64,000 nucleotides of DNA from NCBI GenBank assembly GCA_038040195.1, contig JBBPIR010000001.1, positions 207,661-271,660 on the forward strand, given 5' to 3'. The DNA is from Chloroflexota bacterium. Lineage in GTDB: Bacteria > Chloroflexota > Limnocylindria > QHBO01. This document shows, piece after piece, positions 33,493 through 43,465 of this stretch. The notes below the pieces were generated by a model, which saw only the letters and a list, made by a program, of their open reading frames with translations, made no database searches and was not told where the DNA came from. The translations under genes were made by a program, and so were the position numbers. The first letter of the stretch is position 1. Each line of letters opens with the position of its first letter.

Positions 33493-35142
33493 TCAGCCCG
33501 CCGCCCAGGCCGCCAGGCCATGGCCGGTCGGATGGAGCCCGGGGATCGCAGCCGGCAGCCGACCCCGGAATGGGAGATCACCCCACATGGCGCCGACCAG
33601 TGCGTCCAGCGAAGGCGGCAGGATCGAGTAGGTGCACACGTGGGTGGCGGCCGCCGGGTAGCGGGCCAGGTCCCACGGGACCCGGAGGGCGACGGTAACC
33701 ACCGGAACGCCGCTGGTCAAAAACTCGTTCACCAGATCCACTTGCCCGCTGTCGAACCACGCGTTGATCGTCCCGACCACCACCAGCTCGTATTCGGCGG
33801 CCCGCTGCCGCAGGGCGGCGATCTCGGGCGGCGTTGGCGGCAGGCCGGTCACCACCTCGTCGACATGCGGGTGGCGGGATCGAATGGCGGCGGCCAGTCC
33901 CGGCGCCACGCTGGCCGAGGTGTCGGCCGGAGTCATGTTGGCCGGCTGTGGCATGACGGCCAGCACCCGACCATCGGCCGGGAGGCGCAGGGGCAGGAGT
34001 CCGGCATCGTTCCGGACCAGCGTCACCGACCGCTCGGCCACCTCGCGGGACAGGGCCACGTGCTCCGCGGAGCCCACGACCTCCAGATCCGGCTGGGCTG
34101 CCGACCTCAGCCAGTGGCGGAGCGCCAGGATGCGGTTCGTGCTGGCGGCCAGGACATCGGCGTCGAAGAGTTCACGCCGGGCCGCCAGGCGCAGCGCTTC
34201 CTCGGTCTGCTCGAGGCTCGACCGATCCGGCGCGCAGAGCAGCAGGTCGACCCCGGCCCGGAGGGCGGCGATCAGGTCCACGATCTGGGTCGCGCCCTGC
34301 GCCAGGGCGCGCATGTCGAGCGCGTCGCTGATGACCAGCCCGTCGAACCCGAGCTCATCGCGCAGCAGGTCGTGCATGACCGCCCGCGACACGGTGGCCG
34401 GCAGGGTCGGATTGTGGGTCAGGGCCGGGATCGCGAAGTGGCCCGACATCACGACCCGCACCCCGGCTTCGATGGCGGCGCGGAACGGCGCCAGCTCCAC
34501 CGCGTCCAGCCGCGCCCGGTCGTGACCGATGGCGCCGAGCTGGTAGTGGGTGTCGACACCAACATCGCCCTTGCCGGGGAAGTGCTTGGCCGTGGCGGCC
34601 ATCCCAGCGGCCTGCAGCCCGCGTACGGTCGCTGCCGCGAGGCGGGACACGGCCGCGGGATCGTCGCCGAACGACCGGATGCCGAGCCCGGGGCTGTCCG
34701 GGTTGGACGCGACGTCGCAATCAGGCGCGTAGTTCACGTTGACCCCCACCGCCCGCAGCTCGCGCCCAATGGCCTGGCCGACCCGTTCTGCGAGCTCCGG
34801 ATCGCCGGTGGCGCCCAGCGCCATGTTGCCGGCGAACGGCGTCCCCTCGCCCAGCGCCATCAGCTGCCCGCCCTCCTGGTCCGCGGCCACGAGCAGCGGC
34901 GGGCCGGGCTGGCGCGCGGCCTGCAGCGCGTCGGTGAGCGTGCGCACCTGGCTCGCGTTCTCGACGTTCACGTGCCGGAACAGGGTCACCCCTGCCGCCG
35001 GCGCCGAAGCCAGCCGCTCGCTCATCCAGGGCGGGACCCCAAAGCCCTCGAACGCGAGCATCAGGCGACCCAGGATCGCGTCTTCAGCGGCGGTCCGGCC
35101 GACGCCGGTCGTCGAACCGGTCCCCGCCGGGTGTTGGGTCAC
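33493..35142 (-). CDS. nagZ: GH3 beta-N-acetylhexosaminidase
   Basis: The GH3 domain (about 30-330) shows VAADQEGGQLMAL, GIRSFGDDP, the NagZ signature KHFPGKGDVGVDTH with its catalytic His loop, and the nucleophile Asp in GLVISDALDM. A second Rossmann-like domain follows (about 340-540), as in the longer Gram-positive-type NagZ. It has no signal peptide, so it acts on imported GlcNAc or muropeptide oligosaccharides. GTG start 7 nt from the permease stop. Confidence 0.9.
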   Translation of the reverse strand: MTQHPAGTGSTTGVGRTAAEDAILGRLMLAFEGFGVPPWMSERLASAPAAGVTLFRHVNVENASQVRTLTDALQAARQPGPPLLVAADQEGGQLMALGEGTPFAGNMALGATGDPELAERVGQAIGRELRAVGVNVNYAPDCDVASNPDSPGLGIRSFGDDPAAVSRLAAATVRGLQAAGMAATAKHFPGKGDVGVDTHYQLGAIGHDRARLDAVELAPFRAAIEAGVRVVMSGHFAIPALTHNPTLPATVSRAVMHDLLRDELGFDGLVISDALDMRALAQGATQIVDLIAALRAGVDLLLCAPDRSSLEQTEEALRLAARRELFDADVLAASTNRILALRHWLRSAAQPDLEVVGSAEHVALSREVAERSVTLVRNDAGLLPLRLPADGRVLAVMPQPANMTPADTSASVAPGLAAAIRSRHPHVDEVVTGLPPTPPEIAALRQRAAEYELVVVGTINAWFDSGQVDLVNEFLTSGVPVVTVALRVPWDLARYPAAATHVCTYSILPPSLDALVGAMWGDLPFRGRLPAAIPGLHPTGHGLAAWAAG

Positions 35143-35149
35143 GCCGGGA

Positions 35150-36052
35150 TCACCCCTTGACGGATCCGGTCAGGATCCCGCGCACGAAGTAGCGCTGCAG
35201 GGCGAGGAAGACGATGAGCGGCACGACCATGGTCACGAATGCCGCGGCGGTGAGGATGTGCCACTGGTCGCCGCGGGTGCCGACCAACTCGTTCAGCCGG
35301 GCCGGCATCACCGCCACGTCGGAACTTACGCCCAGATAGACCAGGGCCACCAGCAGGTCATTCCAGACCCACAGGAACTGGAAGATGGCGAACGCGGCCA
35401 GGGCCGGGATGGAGAGCGGCAGGATCAGTCGCATGAACACGGTGAGGTGGGACGCCCCATCGATGAAGGCCGACTCCAGCAGGTCCTTGGGCAATTGGCT
35501 GATGAAGTTGTAGAGCAGGAAGATGGCCAGCGGCAGGCCGAAGCCGGTATGCGCGAGCCACACGCCGAGGAACGTTCCGTTCAGGTCCAGGTTCCCGTAG
35601 AGCCGCAGGATCGGGACCAGCGACATCTGAAGCGGGACCACCAGCAAGCCGACCACGATCGCGAACAGGACGGTGCGCCCGGGGAAGCGCATCCAGGCGA
35701 ACGCGTAGGCCGCGAAGGCGGCGATGGTGATGGGGATGACGGTGGCCGGGACCGTGACGATGATCGAGTTGACGAACGCCTCGCCCATCCCTTCGGCCCC
35801 GAGGGTCGTGGCGTAGTTGGCCAGCGTCCACTGCTGGGCGGACTCGAACGGGTGCAGGACCGCGTCCCACCACCCGGTCTCGACAAGCGCATCCGAGTCG
35901 CGAAGCGACGAGATGAGGAGGCCGGCCGTCGGCAGCGACCAGAGGAAGACGATGAACACGATCGCCACGCGGACCCCGAGGTACCCCAGCCAGCGGCTCC
36001 CGGGGGACGGTCCGGCCTCGGTCAAAGTGGCGGGGAGTGCGCGCTCGGTCAT
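35150..36052 (-). CDS. Sugar ABC transporter permease (MalG type)
   Basis: The 300-residue protein has six hydrophobic helices and the ATPase-contacting EAA loop (LLESAFIDGASHLTVFMRLILPLS). It pairs with the MalF-type permease just upstream; the two overlap by 4 nt. The downstream nagZ and SIS genes suggest an amino-sugar substrate. Confidence 0.92.
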   Translation of the reverse strand: MTERALPATLTEAGPSPGSRWLGYLGVRVAIVFIVFLWSLPTAGLLISSLRDSDALVETGWWDAVLHPFESAQQWTLANYATTLGAEGMGEAFVNSIIVTVPATVIPITIAAFAAYAFAWMRFPGRTVLFAIVVGLLVVPLQMSLVPILRLYGNLDLNGTFLGVWLAHTGFGLPLAIFLLYNFISQLPKDLLESAFIDGASHLTVFMRLILPLSIPALAAFAIFQFLWVWNDLLVALVYLGVSSDVAVMPARLNELVGTRGDQWHILTAAAFVTMVVPLIVFLALQRYFVRGILTGSVKG

Positions 36053-37230
36053 GCGCCGATGCCCTGGCGGCGCAGGTTGCGGATGTTGATGATCATGATG
36101 GGGATCACCGCCAGGAACAGAATCACCGCCAACGCCGACGCGCGGCCCAGGTCCCGGAACAGGAACATCTCGTTGAACATCCGGTTGGCCACCACCTCCG
36201 TTTCAAACCGCCCCCCGGTCGTCACGTACACGATGTCGAAGACCTTCAGGACGGCGACCGCGATGGTGGTGGCGACCACGATGATCGAACCCCGGATCAT
36301 GGGCACGATCACCCGGAAGAAGATCCGTGACTCGCCGGCGCCGTCGCAGCGGGCCGCCTCGATGACCTCACTGGGAATGCCCTTGATGGCAGCCGACAGG
36401 ACGACCATGGCGAAGCCGGTCTGCAGCCAGACCATGATCAGGATGAGCAGGAAGGTGTTGACCCCCGGTGTCTGGAGCCACGGAACCGGCTCGTTGCCGA
36501 GGGCGGTCCAACCGGCGTTGAGCAGGCCGATCTGCGCCTCCTGGGGTGGCTGCCAGGCGTACACGAATCGCCAGATGACGGCCGCTCCGGCCATCGAGAT
36601 GGCCAGCGGCAGGAAGATGAAGGTCTTGGCCAGCGCCTCGGCTCTGACCCGATCCACGAGGCTGGCGATGACGAGGCCGATGATGACGCTGCCCCCCGTG
36701 ACGAGGACCAGCCACAGCGCGTTGTTGCGGAGCGCGATGAGCATGTCCGCGTCGGTGAAGACGAACCCGAAGTTTGCGATGAAGCCGTCCCCCTCGGTGA
36801 AGCTGGTGATGATCGTGGTGATCGATGGAAAGACGAGGAAGACCCCCACCAGCAACAACGCCGGACCGATGAAAACCCACGGGACCAGGCGGGACAGCCA
36901 TCTCGGCCCCAGCAGCTCGAGCACCGAGTGGGCGCCGATGTAGATCAGCCAGATGCCGCCAACCCCGATCGCGAGGCCGACCACGGCGATGATCGCCTTG
37001 GACAGGATCGGGTCCAGCCCTTCCTGGGCCAGCGCCTCCGCCTGGCCGGTGAGGCCGAGGGCGTTGTAGAGCCCGATCAGCGCGTTCTGCGGCCCGTCGG
37101 GGTCCGCCAGGAATCCCAGGCTCAAGACCATGACCGCCACCGCCAGGACGGCGCCCACAGGTGCAGCCAGGCGCGCCGCGAGTCCGCGCCAGTCGGTGGG
37201 TCGCTCGATTGGGACGGCTGGACTGGTCAT
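36049..37230 (-). CDS. Sugar ABC transporter permease (MalF type)
   Basis: The 393-residue protein has two extra N-terminal helices before the six-helix permease core, as MalF-type subunits often do. The EAA loop is in VIEAARCDGAGESRIFFRVI. It is preceded by a terminator-like hairpin that separates it from the binding-protein gene. Confidence 0.92.
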   Translation of the reverse strand: MTSPAVPIERPTDWRGLAARLAAPVGAVLAVAVMVLSLGFLADPDGPQNALIGLYNALGLTGQAEALAQEGLDPILSKAIIAVVGLAIGVGGIWLIYIGAHSVLELLGPRWLSRLVPWVFIGPALLLVGVFLVFPSITTIITSFTEGDGFIANFGFVFTDADMLIALRNNALWLVLVTGGSVIIGLVIASLVDRVRAEALAKTFIFLPLAISMAGAAVIWRFVYAWQPPQEAQIGLLNAGWTALGNEPVPWLQTPGVNTFLLILIMVWLQTGFAMVVLSAAIKGIPSEVIEAARCDGAGESRIFFRVIVPMIRGSIIVVATTIAVAVLKVFDIVYVTTGGRFETEVVANRMFNEMFLFRDLGRASALAVILFLAVIPIMIINIRNLRRQGIGA

Positions 37231-37253
37231 CGGTTCTAGTCAGAAAAATACAG

Positions 37254-37283
37254 ATGGGGGCGTGCCAGGTGGCACGCCCCCAT
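37254..37283 (-). terminator. Strong hairpin with U-tract between binding protein and permease genes
   Basis: A 13-bp perfect stem (arms 37254-37266 and 37271-37283) with a 4-nt loop is followed on the transcript by CUGUAUUUUUCUG, as in an intrinsic terminator. Because the operon continues, partial termination or 3'-end protection would give more binding protein than permease. Confidence 0.7.
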
Positions 37284-37294
37284 CATCGGTCAAC

Positions 37295-38665
37295 TTATGG
37301 CCAGCTGGCCTCGATTTCGGCAAAGACGTCCTCGGTGTTGGCCCCATCGGCCGCCACCCAGTCGACCATGCCATCCCAGAAGCTGCGCTGCCCGACTTCG
37401 GCGGGCATGAGGTCCGAGGCATCGAACTTCAGGACCGTCGCAGTGCGCAGGATCTCGGCCAGGCCAGAGGCCGGGTACACGCTGTACCACTCCTCCGGCA
37501 CGGCAAGGTTCGGGGAGACGAAGGAACCCGTGGCAATCCATGACTCGGCCGCCTCAGGCGTGGCCAGGAACTCGATCACCGCGCGGACTTCGTCGCGGTC
37601 GTTGAACATCATGAACATGTCGCCGGCGCCCAGGACCGGGCTTCCAAATTCGGGATCGATGGGCGGGAAGTAGAAGAACGACGAGTCGACGCCCGGCTCA
37701 TTCTCCACGACTGCCGGTTCGGTCTCGGTCGCGGCGACATACCCCGGCCAGAATGTGTAGATCCAGGATGCCTGCTTGTGGAAGAAGCAGTCCGGTCCGC
37801 CCTCGGCGAACATCGGGTTCTGGGTGTCGCCCACAAAGGTGTTGTTGATGGCGGTGCTGCCGCCGTACACGTTGCCCTCGGTGAACCAGATCTCGGCCAT
37901 CAGGTCGGCTGCGTGCAGCACGGCCGGATCGTTGAACGCGATCTCATGGTTGACCCAGGCGTCATAGGTCTCGGGCGGCGCCGTCCGGAGCAGGATGTCC
38001 TCGATCCAGTCGGTGGCCACCCAGCCGGTGGCGTCCCCGTGCTCAATGCTGGTGCACCATGGCGTGACGCCGGTGCCCCTGATCTCATCGGTGAGGGCGA
38101 CCAGGTCATCCCAGGTCTCCGGAATTGTGTATCCGGCATCCTCGAAGGCGGCGTTCGGGTACCACACGATGGACTTCAGGTCCGCCTTGTAGGGGATGCC
38201 GTAGATGCCACCGTCCACCGTCACCAGATCCACGAACGAGGGGAAGTTCGCCTCGAATGCGGCCGTGTCGATGAACTCGGACAGGTTGATGAGCTTGCCC
38301 TCCCCCTGGAATTCGCGCATCCTGCCCGGCTGGGCGATCTGGGCGATATCTGGGGCCTGGTCGGCGTCGACCTGACGGATGAGATACGACTCGTAGTCGG
38401 TGACGCCCTCGTACTGGACGTCGATCCCGGTGCGCTCGGCGAAGGCCGTCAGGTTGGCCTCGAAGTTGTCGCCCTCGGCGTCAATCCACTGGGCCAGGAT
38501 CTGGACCGAGGTGCCGTCGAATTCGCCGGCCTCCGCCCGCTCGAGGTAGGACCCGGTCGGCCCGCCGGTCGCCGACTCGGTCGGGGACCCGCTGGCGCTT
38601 GGTTGGCAGGCTGCGGCGAGCAGTGACAGCACCGCTACCCCGACAAGAAATCTGTGTCTTGGCAT
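37295..38665 (-). CDS. Sugar ABC transporter substrate-binding lipoprotein
   Basis: The 456-residue product has a lipoprotein signal ending LLAAAC, a Ser/Pro/Thr-rich spacer, then a cluster B sugar-binding fold (VQILAQWIDAEGDNFEANL, IAQIAQPGRM, YKADLKSIVWYPNAAF, LIEFLATPEAAESW). The ATG has a GAGGGAG ribosome-binding site. The 215-nt gap upstream (38666-38880) holds a TAGACT box on this strand (38840-38835) identical to the nrdJ -10, but with a weak -35. Confidence 0.93.
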   Translation of the reverse strand: MPRHRFLVGVAVLSLLAAACQPSASGSPTESATGGPTGSYLERAEAGEFDGTSVQILAQWIDAEGDNFEANLTAFAERTGIDVQYEGVTDYESYLIRQVDADQAPDIAQIAQPGRMREFQGEGKLINLSEFIDTAAFEANFPSFVDLVTVDGGIYGIPYKADLKSIVWYPNAAFEDAGYTIPETWDDLVALTDEIRGTGVTPWCTSIEHGDATGWVATDWIEDILLRTAPPETYDAWVNHEIAFNDPAVLHAADLMAEIWFTEGNVYGGSTAINNTFVGDTQNPMFAEGGPDCFFHKQASWIYTFWPGYVAATETEPAVVENEPGVDSSFFYFPPIDPEFGSPVLGAGDMFMMFNDRDEVRAVIEFLATPEAAESWIATGSFVSPNLAVPEEWYSVYPASGLAEILRTATVLKFDASDLMPAEVGQRSFWDGMVDWVAADGANTEDVFAEIEASWP

Positions 38666-38880
38666 GAACTCCCTCTCTCCGTGTGCGGTGATCGCGTGGC
38701 GGGGCTGCGCCCCGTCCTGAAGGCTGCTCCCCCTGCACTACCTCCTTGCCCCAACTCTTTCCCGGCGCCGGCTCACCAATACCGGTCGGGCGCGCGTGGG
38801 TCTCGCTTGGGTCGTGCGCCAGGGTGGGAGTCCGAGTCTACCACCGCGCTCGTGATTAGCGAAGCAGGGCCACGCTCGCC

Positions 38881-39972
<1,092 letters not shown>

Positions 39973-39997
39973 TGGTGTGATCCTGGGTGGGGTGGGC

Positions 39998-40010
39998 GAC
40001 GATTATCGTC
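39998..40010. promoter_or_regulatory. 13-bp palindrome upstream of the ABC ATPase gene
   Basis: GACGATTATCGTC is a perfect dyad about one T. Read on the reverse strand it contains GATAAT, a likely -10 whose transcript would start about 20-25 nt before the ATPase gene, so the palindrome could be an operator sitting on the -10. Confidence 0.4.
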
Positions 40011-40046
40011 TGCTCGGATGCGTCTGGCTACCCCGTCCGACGAGTC

Positions 40047-40262
40047 TCAGTCGGAGATGGCCCACATGATGAAGCCGGTTACGAAGAAGCCACTCAGGAG
40101 CCCCACGAAGGCGGCCGCACCGAAAGGCCCCTCCCCTTCTACTGTCGGGAACACGGTGTTGATGACGGCCAGGCCGACGACCATGTAGCCCAGCCACAGC
40201 GCGCTGGACACCACCGCCAGGATCACCTTGCGGGAGCGCGTCCAGAAGGGGGTGCGGGTCAT
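40047..40262 (-). CDS. Small two-helix membrane protein (71 aa)
   Basis: A basic start (MTRTPFWTRSRK) is followed by two hydrophobic helices (residues 13-38 and 47-70) joined by a short acidic Gly-rich loop (TVEGEGPFG). No family recognised. It lies 12 nt after acs on the same strand, with a TAGGAT box 9 nt before its ATG. Confidence 0.6.
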   Translation of the reverse strand: MTRTPFWTRSRKVILAVVSSALWLGYMVVGLAVINTVFPTVEGEGPFGAAAFVGLLSGFFVTGFIMWAISD

Positions 40263-40274
40263 GCGTGGCGCATC

Positions 40275-42251
40275 CTACTCGTCCTCGCCGGCCCCCGACT
40301 GCTCGCGGATGGTGGCCACGATTCCCGCGTCGGCGAGGGTCGTGACGTCCCCCAGGACCCGCTGCTCGGCGATGTCGCGCAGCAGGCGGCGCATGATCTT
40401 GCCCGATCGGGTCTTCGGCAGGTCCGGGGTGAACAGCACCTGCTTGGGTCGCGCCAGCTTGCCGATCACGGTGGCCACGTGCTCGCGCAGCTCCTCGCCC
40501 AGCTCCTCGGACGGCTCATGGCCGACGCGCAGGATGACGTAGCTGAAGATGGCCTGGCCGGTGATCGGGTCGGAGCGGCCCACGACCGCGGCCTCGGCCA
40601 CGGACGGGTGGGAGACGAGGGCCGATTCCACTTCGGTGGTGCTGATCCGATGGCCGCTCACGTTCATGACGTCGTCCACCCGGCCCAGCAGCCAGAAGTA
40701 GCCCTCGCCGTCGCGCTTGCATCCGTCGCCGGCGAAGTAGCGGCCCGGGTAGCGGGTCCAGTACGTCTGGCGGTAGCGTTCCGGGTCGCCGTAGATGCCA
40801 CGCAGCATGGCCGGCCACGGGCGATCCAGGACCAGGTAGCCGCCACCGCCCAGGGGCACGGAATTCCCCGCCTCATCCACCACGTCGGCCTTGACGCCCG
40901 GGAACGGGAAGGTGGCGCTCCCCGGCTTGAGGGTCGTGATCCCGGGCAGCGGGGTGATGAGGATCATCCCGGTCTCGGTCTGCCACCACGTGTCCACGAT
41001 GGGGCAGCGCCCGCCCCCGATGTGCTGCCAGTACCAGGCCCAGGCCTCCGGGTTGATCGGCTCACCCACGCTGCCCAGCAGGCGCAGCGCGGACAAGTCG
41101 TCGTGCTCGAAGGCGGACGCGCCGTACTTCATCAAGGCCCGGATGGCCGTCGGGGCGGTGTACAGGATGGTGACCCCGTGGCGGGCTGCGATCTGGGCCC
41201 ATCGGTCCTTGTCCGGGAAGTCGATGGCGCCCTCGTAGATGACACCGGTCGTGGCGTTGGCCAGGGGTCCGTACACGATGTACGAATGGCCGGTCACCCA
41301 GCCGATATCGGCCATGCACCAGTACACGTCGTCGGGCTGGATGTCGAAGATGTACCGATGGGTGCTGGCCGTCCCGACCAGGTAGCCGGCCGTGGTGTGC
41401 ATGATCCCCTTCGGCTTGGCCGTGGTGCCGCTGGTGTACAGCAGGTACAGCAGGTCCTCGGCGTCCATGACCTCCGGCTCGGCGGTCGTGGGCTGGCGGG
41501 CGACCAGTTCGTGGTACCAGTGGTCGCGCCCGTCCTGCCATGCCACGTCCTGCGCGGTGCGACGGACGACGATGCAGTGCTTGACCGATGGCGAGCGGCC
41601 CATCGCGTCGTCGGCGTTGTCCTTGAGGGGCACGGTGGCGCCCTTGCGATAGCCGCCATCGGCCGTGATGACCGTCGTGCACTGGGCGTCATCCAGCCGT
41701 CCGGCCAGGGCATCGGCCGAGAAGCCGCCGAAGACGACGCTGTGCGGCGCGCCGATCCGGGCGCAGGCCAGCATCGCCACCGGCAGCTCGGGGATCATCG
41801 GCATGTAGATCGCCACCCGATCGCCCTTGCGCACCCCGAGCTCGCGGAGGGCATTCGCCATCTGGCACGTGTCAGCCAGCAGCTCCGCGTAGGTGATCGT
41901 CCGCTGGTCCCCCGGCTCGCCTTCCCAGTAGTAGGCCACCTTGGCGCCCAGGCCATTGGCCACGTGCCGGTCGAGACAGTTGGCGCTGACGTTCAGCTTG
42001 CCCCCGACGAACCACTCGGCGAACGGCGGATCCCACTGGAGAACCTGGCGCCACGGCGCGATCCAGTCGATCCGGCGCGACTCCTCGGCCCAGAAGGCCT
42101 CGAAGCCCTCGTCGGTGGCGGTGCGGGCGTAGATGTCCGGGTCGTTGGCGATGGCACGGGCCGTGAAAGCCGGTGGCGGCGGGAAGGTGCGGTCCTCGAC
42201 GAGGAGGTTCTCGATGGTCGCGGCGTCGGCCGGTGGCTGGGTCGTGGCCAT
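40275..42251 (-). CDS. acs: Acetyl-CoA synthetase (AMP-forming)
   Basis: The 658-residue enzyme has the ANL signatures: YTSGTTAKPKGIMH (P-loop), WWQTETGM, YFAGDGCKRDGEGYFWLLGR and the C-terminal PKTRSGKIMRRLLR with the catalytic, acetylation-controlled Lys. The length matches bacterial Acs. Start ATG 42251; the longer open frame upstream runs through the MFS gene. A TAGAAT box 8 nt before the ATG overlaps the MFS stop codon and may serve acs alone. Confidence 0.95.
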   Translation of the reverse strand: MATTQPPADAATIENLLVEDRTFPPPPAFTARAIANDPDIYARTATDEGFEAFWAEESRRIDWIAPWRQVLQWDPPFAEWFVGGKLNVSANCLDRHVANGLGAKVAYYWEGEPGDQRTITYAELLADTCQMANALRELGVRKGDRVAIYMPMIPELPVAMLACARIGAPHSVVFGGFSADALAGRLDDAQCTTVITADGGYRKGATVPLKDNADDAMGRSPSVKHCIVVRRTAQDVAWQDGRDHWYHELVARQPTTAEPEVMDAEDLLYLLYTSGTTAKPKGIMHTTAGYLVGTASTHRYIFDIQPDDVYWCMADIGWVTGHSYIVYGPLANATTGVIYEGAIDFPDKDRWAQIAARHGVTILYTAPTAIRALMKYGASAFEHDDLSALRLLGSVGEPINPEAWAWYWQHIGGGRCPIVDTWWQTETGMILITPLPGITTLKPGSATFPFPGVKADVVDEAGNSVPLGGGGYLVLDRPWPAMLRGIYGDPERYRQTYWTRYPGRYFAGDGCKRDGEGYFWLLGRVDDVMNVSGHRISTTEVESALVSHPSVAEAAVVGRSDPITGQAIFSYVILRVGHEPSEELGEELREHVATVIGKLARPKQVLFTPDLPKTRSGKIMRRLLRDIAEQRVLGDVTTLADAGIVATIREQSGAGEDE

Positions 42252-42259
42252 GTCCGCCG

Positions 42260-42265
42260 ATTCTA
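42260..42265 (-). promoter_or_regulatory. -10 box (TAGAAT) of acs
   Basis: It ends 8 nt before the ATG. It includes the TAG stop of the upstream gene, which makes chance more likely than at the other sites. Confidence 0.3.
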
Positions 42266-43465
42266 GCCGTCCGCGCTCGGCGGGCGGTCGCGGACGGAGG
42301 AGATGAGGATGGCCCCGGCAACATAGGACGCGGCCATCACCACGAAGGCCGGGGCATAGCCCACCCCGGCCACGATTGTGCCGATGACGATGGCCCACAG
42401 CGCGCCAATCCCAAACGCGGCGGTGAAATAGATCGAGAACGCCACGTCGCGCAACGGGCCCACGGCCCGATCGGCCATGAAGGCCTGCAGGACCGGTCCC
42501 TCGCTGAAGACTGCCGTCCCGAAGGGGAGCAGCAGCGGGGCCAGGAACAGCAGGTTCCCGCCGGCCAGGACCACGGCCAGGATCCCCACCGCCGACAGGA
42601 GGTAGTACACGATCAGCGTCCGCCGCCGCCCGTATCGGTCAGACAGGATGCCGGCCAGGACCGGGCCCACCACTGCGCCCACCAGGAGCAGGGCGTACAG
42701 CCACAGGACCGTGTCATCGTCGATCCCCAGCGGACCTCGGAAGTACAGAAGCAGAAACGGCGCCGCGATGTCCAACCCACGCCCGCCGGCGGACACCACC
42801 GCCGCGCCCAGGATCCGCATCAGGTCGCCGCGGCCCAGGACCTCGCGCACCTGTCCAATCCAGCTCCCCGAGGCCCGCGCCTCGCGCCGGTAGGCCTGGT
42901 GGTCCTCGCGGATGAACCACAGGACCAGCACGCCGACCAGCAGCGGCGGGAGCCCGAACAGCAGGAGCGTGGTATTCCACCCCACCGCGGCCAGCAGCGC
43001 TCCGCCGATGAACGGCACAAGCACGGTTCCCACGTTGCCGCCCGCGATGTGGGTGCTGATCGCGAACCCGCGCCGTTCGGCGGGGTAGGCATCGGCCAGG
43101 ATGCCGTTCCCGACCGGGTGCTGGGGGCTGGCCCCGATCCGCGCCGCGCTGATGGCCGCCAGCAGCTGCCCGACGGTCGACGCCAGCCCCGCCAGGACCA
43201 GGCTGAGGCCGAAGACGATCTGTCCGACCCCGATCAGGACGGGGCGTGCCACGTACCGGGTCAGCAGCCCATATGACAGCTGCATGCCACCGCCGACCGC
43301 GGTGGTGACCGCGATGAAGAGGCCGATGGCCGCCTCGTTGAGCCCGAACTCGTCGATGACCGCGATGTACACCAGCGGCATGAGGGCGGACTGCATGTGA
43401 ATCAGGGAGTGGGCGAGCGCCAGCAGGCCCAGGGTCAAATTGGGACGGGGGGCGGGACCGCTCAC
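42263..43465 (-). CDS. Major facilitator superfamily transporter
   Basis: GTG at 43465 (overlapping the upstream stop, GTGA) begins a 400-residue, twelve-helix MFS protein. Family loops are seen: YGLLTRYVARPVLIG after helix 2, and DRYGRRRTLIVYY in the second half (helix 8-9 loop). It resembles drug/H+ antiporters such as FsmR; the substrate is unknown. It forms an operon with a second MFS gene. Confidence 0.87.
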   Translation of the reverse strand: MSGPAPRPNLTLGLLALAHSLIHMQSALMPLVYIAVIDEFGLNEAAIGLFIAVTTAVGGGMQLSYGLLTRYVARPVLIGVGQIVFGLSLVLAGLASTVGQLLAAISAARIGASPQHPVGNGILADAYPAERRGFAISTHIAGGNVGTVLVPFIGGALLAAVGWNTTLLLFGLPPLLVGVLVLWFIREDHQAYRREARASGSWIGQVREVLGRGDLMRILGAAVVSAGGRGLDIAAPFLLLYFRGPLGIDDDTVLWLYALLLVGAVVGPVLAGILSDRYGRRRTLIVYYLLSAVGILAVVLAGGNLLFLAPLLLPFGTAVFSEGPVLQAFMADRAVGPLRDVAFSIYFTAAFGIGALWAIVIGTIVAGVGYAPAFVVMAASYVAGAILISSVRDRPPSADG

